Assembly (NCBI GenBank): GCA_900551295.1
Contig: URVJ01000019.1
Coordinates: 1-41,293 of the forward strand
Reading direction: 5' to 3'
Source: an uncultured Eubacteriales bacterium
GTDB taxonomy: Bacteria; Bacillota; Clostridia; Oscillospirales; CAG-382
DNA length: 41,293 nt
Each line of letters opens with the position of its first letter. The stretch's first letter is position 1. The notes under the pieces are model-generated. The model had not been told where the DNA came from. It saw only the letters and a list, made by a program, of their open reading frames with translations, and ran no database searches. Of this stretch, positions 15,346 to 22,346 are shown piece after piece. The position numbers were made by a program, and so were the translations under genes.

Positions 15346-16171
15346 CGAAAAAGAAGCACTTATACCGGCAATCGGCGTCGTAACCGATATACGCATAGAT
15401 ACGCCGGACGTAAAGACCTTCCGCGTAGTCACTCCCGACGGCAAAAAAGCTTTTGAACATAAACCCGGTCAGTGTGCCATGCTTTCCATTCCGGGTGTCG
15501 GAGAGGCTATGTTTTCAATTACTTCTTCTCCTACGAATACCGAGTTTATGGAATTTTCCATTAAAAAGTGCGGCTGCGTTACCGAGTGGCTCCATTCAAT
15601 GGAGGTAGGTCAGCAGATTACTATCCGCGGTCCTTACGGAAAGCCGTTCCCGGTAGATACAGAGTTTGCCGGTCACGATATGCTCTTTATCGCCGGCGGT
15701 ATCGGTCTTGCACCGCTGCGTTCGGTTATAAATTACTGCCGCCATTACCGTGACAGATACGGAAAGATCGATATAGTTTACGGCTCGCGCAGTATGCAGG
15801 ATCTTGTCGACTATAAGGAGATCATTGACGAGTGGGCAAACGATGCAGGTGTGTCCGTACATCTTACCATCGACCGCGAACAGCCCGAGTGGAACGGACA
15901 CGTCGGTTTTGTACCCAACTATGTCAAGGAACTCGGTTTCTCGACGGATAAGATCGCCATTCTCTGCGGTCCTCCCATAATGATCAAATTTACGCTTGCG
16001 GGACTTATCGAACTCGGATTTGATAAGACTCAGGTGTATACGACAATGGAGCTTAGAATGAAGTGCGGTATCGGAAAGTGCGGAAGATGCAATATTGGCG
16101 CAAAATATGTCTGCAAGGACGGCCCCGTTTTCCGCTGCGATGAAATCGACGAGCTTCCGGACGAATATTAA
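15338..16171 (+). CDS. flxA: FAD/NAD(P)H-binding oxidoreductase, FlxA-type electron input subunit
   Basis: This 277-residue member of the ferredoxin-NADP reductase superfamily resembles FlxA, hydrogenase gamma subunits and dihydroorotate dehydrogenase PyrK. The FAD domain spans about 1-105 (KPGQCAM, then FSITS). The pyridine nucleotide domain begins with AGGIGLAPLR near 117-126 and has a CGPP block near 213. A C-terminal [2Fe-2S] site has Cys in CGIGKCGRCNIG near 243 plus a later Cys. It would oxidise NADH or NADPH and pass electrons into the Fe-S subunits. No charge signature that I can interpret decides NADH versus NADPH, but the operon's Rex senses NADH. GGGAGGT precedes ATG 15338. The gene runs 29 bp before frdB. 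Confidence 0.92.
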   Translation: MLNEKEALIPAIGVVTDIRIDTPDVKTFRVVTPDGKKAFEHKPGQCAMLSIPGVGEAMFSITSSPTNTEFMEFSIKKCGCVTEWLHSMEVGQQITIRGPYGKPFPVDTEFAGHDMLFIAGGIGLAPLRSVINYCRHYRDRYGKIDIVYGSRSMQDLVDYKEIIDEWANDAGVSVHLTIDREQPEWNGHVGFVPNYVKELGFSTDKIAILCGPPIMIKFTLAGLIELGFDKTQVYTTMELRMKCGIGKCGRCNIGAKYVCKDGPVFRCDEIDELPDEY

Positions 16172-16199
16172 TTCAAAAATTCTTTAAGGAGAAATTACT

Positions 16200-16874
16200 A
16201 TGGAAAATATGGTAAACGTTTACCTTTTCGGCAAGCAGTACAGCGTTCCCGACAACCTGACAATAATGCGTGCCATGGAATATGCCGGATACCAGCTTGT
16301 GCGCGGCTGCGGCTGCCGCAACGGATTCTGCGGCGCGTGCGCTACAATATACCGTATTAAAGGCAAACAGGAACTTAAAACCTGCCTTGCATGCCAGACA
16401 AAGGTAGAGGAGGGAATGTACGTTGCAACGCTGCCTTTCTTCCCGCTCGTAAAACAGGTATACGATATTGAAAAGATAAAGCCTACCGAACAGATAATGA
16501 TGCAGCTTTATCCCGAAATATATGCCTGCGTCGGCTGTAATGCCTGTACAAAGAGCTGTACTCAGGGACTCAATGTCATGCAGTATATCGCATACGCTCA
16601 GAGAGGCGAGTTTGATAAGTGCGCGGAAGAATCCTTTGACTGCGTAATGTGCGGCGTATGTTCGTCGAGATGCCCTGCCGGAATTTCGCATCCGCAGGTT
16701 GCAATGCTTGCGCGCAGACTGAACGGAAAGTATCTCGCGCCTAAATCCGAACACCTCGAAGAACGCGTAAAAGAGATAAAAGACGGTACATTTACCGAAC
16801 TTATCGAAGCTCTTATGGGCAAACCCGTCGAAGAACTCAAGGAACTTTACAATAACAGGGATATAGAGAAGTAA
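16200..16874 (+). CDS. frdB: Fumarate reductase iron-sulfur subunit, two-cubane type
   Basis: This 224-residue FrdB/SdhB-like protein has an N-terminal [2Fe-2S] site (C37, C39, C44, C47, C62, C65 region). The C-terminal domain carries two full cubane motifs: C110-x2-C113-x2-C116-x3-C120 and C148-x2-C151-x2-C154-x3-C158-P. Quinone-linked FrdB proteins have one [4Fe-4S] and one [3Fe-4S]; here both sites have four regularly spaced Cys, as in HdrC. That suggests electron exchange with a protein rather than with quinone. It lacks the HdrB-like CCG half of methanogen TfrB; HdrB is encoded separately in this operon. AAGGAG (16187-16192) sets ATG 16200. frdA follows after 15 bp, and no frdC/frdD membrane anchors exist. 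Confidence 0.9.
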   Translation: MENMVNVYLFGKQYSVPDNLTIMRAMEYAGYQLVRGCGCRNGFCGACATIYRIKGKQELKTCLACQTKVEEGMYVATLPFFPLVKQVYDIEKIKPTEQIMMQLYPEIYACVGCNACTKSCTQGLNVMQYIAYAQRGEFDKCAEESFDCVMCGVCSSRCPAGISHPQVAMLARRLNGKYLAPKSEHLEERVKEIKDGTFTELIEALMGKPVEELKELYNNRDIEK

Positions 16875-16889
16875 GGAGGTAAAACAGAT

Positions 16890-18494
16890 ATGTATTCTGC
16901 TGAATTTCAGGATTCTTTAAAGGCGCTTGAACAGGCGCGTGAAGCCAATATTGCCTATGAGCCCAAAAGAATGACCGCAAAAGAAAAGGACGACCTTCTT
17001 GCAGCTTATCACCCCGATTATAAAAAGAGTGAGTTCGCAACGCTTGAAATAGGTCCGAATAAGGGTGAGCAGGTTCCCCACGAGCTTTGCGAAATGCTTG
17101 AGGCAAAGAGCCGTATAACAGAAAAGGATATTGACCTCAATAACGTGAAATATGACGTTGACGTGCTTATAATCGGCGGCGGCGGAGCAGGTTCTTCCGC
17201 AGCAATCGAGGCTGATAACGCCGGAGCAAAGGTTATGATAGTTACAAAGCTCCGTATAGGCGATGCAAACACAATGATGGCTGAAGGCGGTATTCAGGCT
17301 GCCGATAAGCCCAACGATTCCCCTGCAACCCATTTTCTCGACGCTTTCGGCGGCGGACATTTTGCCGCAAAGAGAGACCTTCTTGCAAAGCTTGTGTGCG
17401 AGGCACCCGAAGCTATACAGTGGCTCAATGACCTCGGCGTTGAATTTGATAAGGCTCCCGACGGAACAATGATTACCACTCACGGCGGCGGAACTTCAAG
17501 AAAGAGAATGCACGCCGCAAAGGACTATTCCGGTGCAGAAATAATGAGAACACTCCGCGACGAAGTGCTTAACCGCGGAATTCCGGTAGTTGACTTTACT
17601 TCGGCAATCGAGCTAATACTCGACGAAAACGGTAAGGCAGCCGGCGCGGTTCTCATGAACATGGAAACAAAGGAACTCATGGTTGCACGTGCAAAGACCG
17701 TAATTATAGCAACCGGCGGCGCAGGACGTATGCACTATCAGGGATTCCCGACATCAAACCACTACGGCGCAACCGCAGACGGACTTGTGCTCGGTTACAG
17801 AGCAGGCGCAAAACTGCTTTATGCCGATACACTTCAGTATCACCCGACGGGCGCTGCATTTCCGCAGCAGATATTCGGCGCGCTTGTTACCGAAAAGGTT
17901 CGTTCTCTCGGTGCAAAGCTTGTAAACCGCGACGGTAAAGTATTCATGCATCCGCTTGAAACCCGTGACGTTGCCGCAGCATCGATAATACGCGAGTGCT
18001 CCGACAGAGATGAGGGTGTAGATACAGGCAGCGGAAAGGCTGTATGGCTTGATACGCCCATGATTGAAAAAATCGGCGGAGAAGGAACTATCGAAAAGAG
18101 AATTCCCGCAATGATGCGTATGTTTATGAGCTACGGTATAGATATCCGCAAGGAGCCTATACTCGTATATCCCACGCTGCATTACCAGAACGGCGGCCTT
18201 GACATAAACGTTGACGGTATGACTCCCAATGTGGAAAATCTCTATGTTGCCGGCGAGGCAGTCGGCGGTATCCACGGAAGAAACAGACTTATGGGTAACT
18301 CGCTGCTTGATATTATCGTATTCGGCAGAAGTGCAGGCAAGAACGCAGCCGAAACAGCAAAGCATACCAAGACCGGAAAGCTTTCGTTAAAGCACGTTAC
18401 CGAGTTTGAAAAGATGAGAGAATCCGCAGGAATCAAATCCGACGCCGTTTCTCCCAAACTTCTTCCCAATTACACAAGACAAAAGAATATATAA
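16890..18494 (+). CDS. frdA: Fumarate reductase flavoprotein subunit, soluble type with remodelled ends
   Basis: This 534-residue FAD protein aligns with FrdA/SdhA through the core. The dinucleotide motif IIGGGGAGS starts near 91. Active-site residues expected from E. coli FrdA are present: His in LQYHPTG, Glu and Arg in VTEKVR, the acid-base Arg in ETRDVAAAS, His in LHYQNGG (near 431) and Arg in GRNRLMGNS. Three features are unusual. About 88 residues precede the flavin fold. The position of the FAD-linking His is Asn127 (DANTMMAEGG), so FAD should be non-covalent. The protein ends about 45 residues after the FGRSAG block, so the C-terminal helical domain of SdhA/FrdA (PF02910) is absent. 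It should reduce fumarate to succinate in the cytoplasm. NadB is excluded by the active-site pattern and context. Confidence 0.92.
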   Translation: MYSAEFQDSLKALEQAREANIAYEPKRMTAKEKDDLLAAYHPDYKKSEFATLEIGPNKGEQVPHELCEMLEAKSRITEKDIDLNNVKYDVDVLIIGGGGAGSSAAIEADNAGAKVMIVTKLRIGDANTMMAEGGIQAADKPNDSPATHFLDAFGGGHFAAKRDLLAKLVCEAPEAIQWLNDLGVEFDKAPDGTMITTHGGGTSRKRMHAAKDYSGAEIMRTLRDEVLNRGIPVVDFTSAIELILDENGKAAGAVLMNMETKELMVARAKTVIIATGGAGRMHYQGFPTSNHYGATADGLVLGYRAGAKLLYADTLQYHPTGAAFPQQIFGALVTEKVRSLGAKLVNRDGKVFMHPLETRDVAAASIIRECSDRDEGVDTGSGKAVWLDTPMIEKIGGEGTIEKRIPAMMRMFMSYGIDIRKEPILVYPTLHYQNGGLDINVDGMTPNVENLYVAGEAVGGIHGRNRLMGNSLLDIIVFGRSAGKNAAETAKHTKTGKLSLKHVTEFEKMRESAGIKSDAVSPKLLPNYTRQKNI

Positions 18495-18513
18495 CCGAAA
18501 GTGAGTTAATAAA

Positions 18514-18840
18514 ATGACAGTTTCATTCATAACCGACCTTCTCGAGGCGCTTACAATATTCTGTTTCGGTCTTTCGTGGCCAATTTCGATACGCAAATCG
18601 TATACTTCCAGAACCGCTAAGGGAAAGAGCCTTTTCTTTGAAGTGTTCTTGCTTATCGGTTACGCATTCGGGATTGCAAGAAAGATCATACAGACCTGCA
18701 ACGGCAGCTCCGGATTTATCTTCTATCTCAGCTTTTTCTTCTATGTGCTTAACTTTATCGAAATTGCGATAGACATCGGACTTTATTTTAGAAATGTAAA
18801 GCTCGACGCTGCTGCCGATAAAGCAAAGCTCAGCAAATAA
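18514..18840 (+). CDS. Small membrane protein with a PQ-loop/SemiSWEET-like repeat
   Basis: This 108-residue protein has three hydrophobic segments (about 8-24, 43-57, 68-90). Its first part, FCFGLSWPISIRKSYTSRTAKGKS, has the spacing of a PQ-loop repeat: helix, WP in place of PQ, basic loop, S-T-A-K-G-x-S turn. SemiSWEETs are three-helix dimeric sugar transporters. AAAGTGAG precedes ATG 18514, and it lies 19 bp after frdA and 28 bp before rex, within the operon. It is too short and too different to be FrdC/FrdD, which need haem- or quinone-binding helices with His. Export of an operon product such as succinate is conceivable, but only as inference. Confidence 0.75.
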   Translation: MTVSFITDLLEALTIFCFGLSWPISIRKSYTSRTAKGKSLFFEVFLLIGYAFGIARKIIQTCNGSSGFIFYLSFFFYVLNFIEIAIDIGLYFRNVKLDAAADKAKLSK

Positions 18841-18868
18841 TTGAAGTGCGCTTAAAAATCACCCGGAG

Positions 18869-19492
18869 GTGAAAGTTATTAAACGTACAGAGATTTCACG
18901 CGCGGCAATCGGAAGAATACCTGTCTATCTCAAATTTCTGAAAAGCACCGAACATTCATGCGAGAATATATCGGCGACAGCAATAGCAAGGGCGCTCGGA
19001 CTCGGCGACGTACAGGTTCGCAAGGATCTCGCTTCTATCAGCGGTGCGGGACGCCCCAAAACAGGTTACAGAGTTGATGAGCTTATTACGACTCTTGAAA
19101 AATTTTTGCAGCATGACGATAATAAAAAAGTCGTGCTTGTGGGTGTCGGCAAACTCGGTAAAGCTCTGCTTGATTATAAGGGCTTTTCGGAGTACGGACT
19201 TGAAATATCGGCGGCGTTCGATATTGCCGTAAAAAAGAAGTATCAGAGCAAGGCAGGAAAGCCGGTATATCCCATGGACACATTTGCAGAGTATTGCAAA
19301 GAAAATAACTGTGCAATAGCGATAATTGCCGTTCCTGCGGATAATGCGCAGAGTGTATGCGATACGGTTGTCGGTGCCGGAATAAAGGGAATATGGTGCT
19401 TTGCGCCGTGCAGACTGAAAGTTCCGGATGGCATTGCCGTGCAGTATGAGAATATGGCATTGTCACTCGCTTTCCTTAGCAACAATATATAA
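18869..19492 (+). CDS. rex: Redox-sensing transcriptional repressor Rex (atypical)
   Basis: This Rex-family protein of about 205 residues has an N-terminal winged helix (RIPVYLKFL, then DVQVRKDLASISGAGRPKTGY) and a Rossmann domain with GVGKLGKAL near 91-99. Rex binds operators when NADH/NAD is low and leaves when NADH is high. The wing reads GAGRPKTGY rather than the usual GFGQQGYGY, so this is a distinct subgroup that may read a different operator. The start is odd. GGAGG covers 18865-18869, so the in-frame GTG at 18869 overlaps it; a rare ATT at 18878 has ideal spacing and could be the true start. As last gene of the operon it probably links transcription of NADH-consuming enzymes to the NADH pool. 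Confidence 0.9.
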   Translation: MKVIKRTEISRAAIGRIPVYLKFLKSTEHSCENISATAIARALGLGDVQVRKDLASISGAGRPKTGYRVDELITTLEKFLQHDDNKKVVLVGVGKLGKALLDYKGFSEYGLEISAAFDIAVKKKYQSKAGKPVYPMDTFAEYCKENNCAIAIIAVPADNAQSVCDTVVGAGIKGIWCFAPCRLKVPDGIAVQYENMALSLAFLSNNI

Positions 19493-19499
19493 AAATAAG

Positions 19500-19543
19500 A
19501 GCAAGTCGTTGGCCGTTTGTATCGGTGCGCCTTGCTTTTTTTG
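19500..19543 (+). terminator. Terminator after rex, probably bidirectional
   Basis: AGCAAG (19500-19505) pairs with CTTGCT (19531-19536), with a long imperfect loop, and is followed by seven T. On the minus strand it also serves the MerR-like gene. Confidence 0.65.
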
Positions 19544-19551
19544 TGGGAGTA

Positions 19552-20438
19552 TTATTTATTTTTAACCGGAATAAGTATTTCGGTTACGAATTTGTCAGTA
19601 TCATTTGTAAATCCGTAGTCGATCATGGTAATTTCGCGTGAAAAACCGCAAAATTCAAAATTGTTTCTTTTAATATATTCCGTTAGTCTGCGGTACGGTG
19701 CTTTTGCTTCGGCATGGCTGCCGCAGAAACGGACGGAAACACAGGTACAGGGTGGTAGTGTGTCGCACCTACCTTTAAAACTGTCAACATCGTCGAGTAT
19801 CAGAAAAATGCAGTCGTATGAGTCGAACTTTTCTGATTTCAGATTGGTTTCTGAGATTCCTATTCCGACCTTGCCGAGAAAGACAAGCGCCTCGTCCTGT
19901 GAACCTTCAAGTCTGCGTATGGGTGACTCCATGTCGTAAAAACTGTTTATTTTCAGCTTGTCCTCAAGCTTTATAAGCCTTGTTTCGGGTATATTCTTAA
20001 GTTCTATAACATCAAGCCGCGAATTTCTCGCGTCGTCCAGCTGTTCAAGGCGCTTTTGAATTTTTCGCTCAATCTTATAAAGCTGACTTATCTTTTGATT
20101 TACGCTCTTCATCTGTTCGCGTAACGTCCCTTCGATAACGTTAAGATCGCGGTTGCCGAGAAACTGCTTTATTTTCGGCAGAGGAACGTCAAGCACACGT
20201 AAATATCTTATTGTGTTGAGAGCTTCAAATTGCCGTATGCTGTAATACCGGTAGCCGGTTTCAGGTCGGAAAATCCGGGGCTTATAAGCTCTTTTTGCTC
20301 ATAGTGGCGGAGAATTCCCGGACTTAAATGAAACATCTTTGAAACTTCGCCTATCGTAAACAACTCGGAACGCTTTAATCCGCTGCCGTTCTGTAAATCG
20401 GCGCGTTTATTTTCCTTTGTTGATTCTTGTTTTGGCAT
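19552..20438 (-). pseudogene. MerR-family regulator with effector-binding domain, frameshifted
   Basis: Two minus-strand frames together make one MerR/BltR-type regulator. The first (from ATG 20438) encodes the HTH: LFTIGEVSKMF, LRHYEQKELISP. The second carries the rest of the HTH (GYRYYSIRQFEALNTIRYL in the shifted frame), DVPLPKIKQFL, a coiled coil and a GyrI-like ligand-binding domain ending in EILIPV. At about 20264 the minus strand reads GACCTGAA; adding one C gives GAC CCT GAA and restores the usual DPETGYRYY. So a one-base deletion in a C run breaks the gene. It is either a real pseudogene or a sequencing error. The start overlaps uppS by 32 bp with a weak ribosome binding site. The reconstructed length, about 295, is normal for this subgroup. 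Confidence 0.8.
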
Positions 20439-21120
20439 AATACTGTTCTATTGTGTTGTCAAACTGTTCGTGTGAAAAATCCGGCCAGAGTACATCAAGA
20501 AAGGCAAATTCGGCATATGCCGTTTCCCAAGGGAAAAATCCGCTGAGCCTTTTGTCGCCGCCTGTGCGTATTACAAGCTGCATTTCGGGCGACTCGTATT
20601 CGTCAAGGTAAGACCTGTAAAGCTTGCTGTCAATGTCCTCGGGCTTTATCTTTCCGGAGGCTGCGTCTGCCGCAATCTTGCGCGCCGCGCGTAATGTTTC
20701 GTCGTGACCGCCGTAGCTTATAGCTATGTTTACGGTAAGATTTTTGCAGTCCTTGGTCAGTGTTGCGGCGCGGTTAAGAGTATTTCTTGATTTTTCGGAC
20801 AGCATATCCATGTTGCCGATGGGTATAAGGCGAATGTCGCGCTGAATACAGGTGTCAATGCGCTTCTTGAAAAAGCTTTCGAGAAGCTCGAATATTCCGT
20901 CAACCTCGTCGGCGCTTCTGTTCCAGTTGTCGTATGAAAACGCATAGACCGTAAGATACGGAATCTGCGCCTCCTGACACCACATGCAGGTTTCAATGAA
21001 CTTGTCGCCGCCTTTTTCATGGCCTTTTACGACGCTTTCAAGCTTGTGCTGACGCGCCCAGCGTCTGTTTCCGTCCATTATTATTCCGAGATGCTGTATT
21101 TGTGTTGCTTTATCTGACAT
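20407..21120 (-). CDS. uppS: Cis-prenyltransferase (undecaprenyl diphosphate synthase family)
   Basis: This 237-residue enzyme elongates an allylic diphosphate with isopentenyl diphosphate in cis to make the polyprenyl carrier for cell-wall and surface glycans. Catalytic Asp16 lies in GIIMDGNRRWA. Other blocks are YAFSYDNWNR, IAISYGGHDE and RTGGDKRLSGFFPWETAYAEF. The last block differs from the usual bacterial RTSGExRLSNFLLWQ and resembles the RTGGxxRLS version found in archaeal and some actinobacterial enzymes, so chain length may differ. CGGAGGT stands just before ATG 21120. It lies 18 bp after a trans-prenyl synthase gene, which likely supplies its allylic primer. Confidence 0.92.
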   Translation of the reverse strand: MSDKATQIQHLGIIMDGNRRWARQHKLESVVKGHEKGGDKFIETCMWCQEAQIPYLTVYAFSYDNWNRSADEVDGIFELLESFFKKRIDTCIQRDIRLIPIGNMDMLSEKSRNTLNRAATLTKDCKNLTVNIAISYGGHDETLRAARKIAADAASGKIKPEDIDSKLYRSYLDEYESPEMQLVIRTGGDKRLSGFFPWETAYAEFAFLDVLWPDFSHEQFDNTIEQYYAKTRINKGK

Positions 21121-21138
21121 ATGTACCTCCGTAATTGT

Positions 21139-22188
21139 TTATTTTTTGCGTGAAGTCATGTATTCGAGAAATTCCTCAAAAATGGTCTTGTTGCGCTGCG
21201 ATATTGTAAGCTTTGAAAGCCCCTCGCGTGCATTTTGTATGTATTTGTCGCAAAGCGCGTTTGCAAATTCCAAGGAACCCGAATTTATAAACATACCGCG
21301 CAGCGTTTCAAGTTCTTTTTCGCCCGACGCTGCATTTCCGTATATGCTTTCAAAGTGCGCAGGCTCGGTTTTAGCGTTGTTTTTGTTTGCAAAATCAATA
21401 AAGTGTGAGGAAAGCACGGTTTTTTTGCCCTCTCTCATGTCGCTGAGGTTTGATTTACCTATTTCGTCCTGCTCTGAAAATATTCCGAGAATGTCGTCCT
21501 TTATCTGAAAGGCAATACCAATATTTTTTCCGATTTCCGAAAGTTCAGCCTTGGATTTTTCGTCCGCACCGGCAAGAATTGCGCCGAGCAACAGCGGTCC
21601 CGAAACTGTATACTGCGCGGTTTTCAGCGCGTACATCGAAAGAACGTCCTCAAGCGTATAGTTTTTGTCGTATGACAGATCAACGTCCTTCAGTTCGCCC
21701 GCAACGGTAGAGAAAAATACGCGTGACTGGTGCTGTATTGCATTTAACTTGGTCTTTTCGTCAAACTCACAGCCGCAGAGAATCGCGGTTGCCGCAATAA
21801 TTCCGAAATCACCCTCGCATATCGCGCGCGAAGTTCCCATGTGACCTCCGCCGAGCTGCATATATACCGAAGGCTTGTGACGTCTTGTGGGACTCTCGTC
21901 TATAATGTCGTCATGCGTAAGAACTCCCGTCTGGAATATCTCGTATGACAGGGCAGGGATAATTATGCGGTCATCGCAAGGCTCTTTAAACAGACTGTAA
22001 CCGAGCTTAACAAGATAAGCGCGTACTCTTTTTCCGCCGTCGCAGTGTTCGGCAAATATATCGTAGTAGTCAGCCATGTTTTTATCTGAACACAGCGAGT
22101 TAAAAAAAATCTTTAATTTACCGCTATTGAAATACTCGCCGCACTTATCGGCAAATGCGGTTATATCGCTTTTGAAATCGTTGTACAT
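21139..22188 (-). CDS. Trans-polyprenyl diphosphate synthase
   Basis: This 349-residue isoprenoid synthase of the FPP/GGPP synthase family carries GGKRVRAYL (51-59), the first Asp-rich motif DDIID (93-97) and the second FQIKDDILG near 232. It condenses dimethylallyl or farnesyl diphosphate with isopentenyl diphosphate. Length and the absence of short-chain FPS signatures fit a GGPP- or medium-chain synthase, but product length cannot be read securely. GAGAGGT precedes ATG 22188. It heads an operon with the cis-prenyltransferase and the broken MerR gene. The pairing suggests a dedicated trans,cis-polyprenyl carrier. Such a carrier could serve glycan steps like the sugar transferase at 3097, but no direct link is visible. 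Confidence 0.9.
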   Translation of the reverse strand: MYNDFKSDITAFADKCGEYFNSGKLKIFFNSLCSDKNMADYYDIFAEHCDGGKRVRAYLVKLGYSLFKEPCDDRIIIPALSYEIFQTGVLTHDDIIDESPTRRHKPSVYMQLGGGHMGTSRAICEGDFGIIAATAILCGCEFDEKTKLNAIQHQSRVFFSTVAGELKDVDLSYDKNYTLEDVLSMYALKTAQYTVSGPLLLGAILAGADEKSKAELSEIGKNIGIAFQIKDDILGIFSEQDEIGKSNLSDMREGKKTVLSSHFIDFANKNNAKTEPAHFESIYGNAASGEKELETLRGMFINSGSLEFANALCDKYIQNAREGLSKLTISQRNKTIFEEFLEYMTSRKK

Positions 22189-22220
22189 AAATTAACCTCT
22201 CGGAATTTACTTTTACAATA

Positions 22221-22249
22221 ATAATACCATATTTTTTTGCTTTTGTAAA
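22221..22249 (-). promoter_or_regulatory. Promoter of the prenyl synthase operon
   Basis: Minus strand: TTTACA (plus 22244-22249), 17-bp spacer, TATTAT (plus 22221-22226), about 33 bp upstream of the start codon. Confidence 0.75.
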
Positions 22250-22346
22250 CTATATGCGCCTGCGTTGGAAAAAATATTCTTTAAAGAGAATAAGAAAAGG
22301 AACCCTTTTTGAGAGCTTCCCAAAGAACATAAGTCCTTTAAACTGT

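Noticed and set aside
16200..18494. Succinate dehydrogenase of the membrane quinone type
   Set aside because: No frdC/frdD or SdhE-type CCG anchor is adjacent; the Fe-S pattern and missing FAD-linking His argue for a soluble enzyme, and the 18514 protein lacks haem or quinone-site features.
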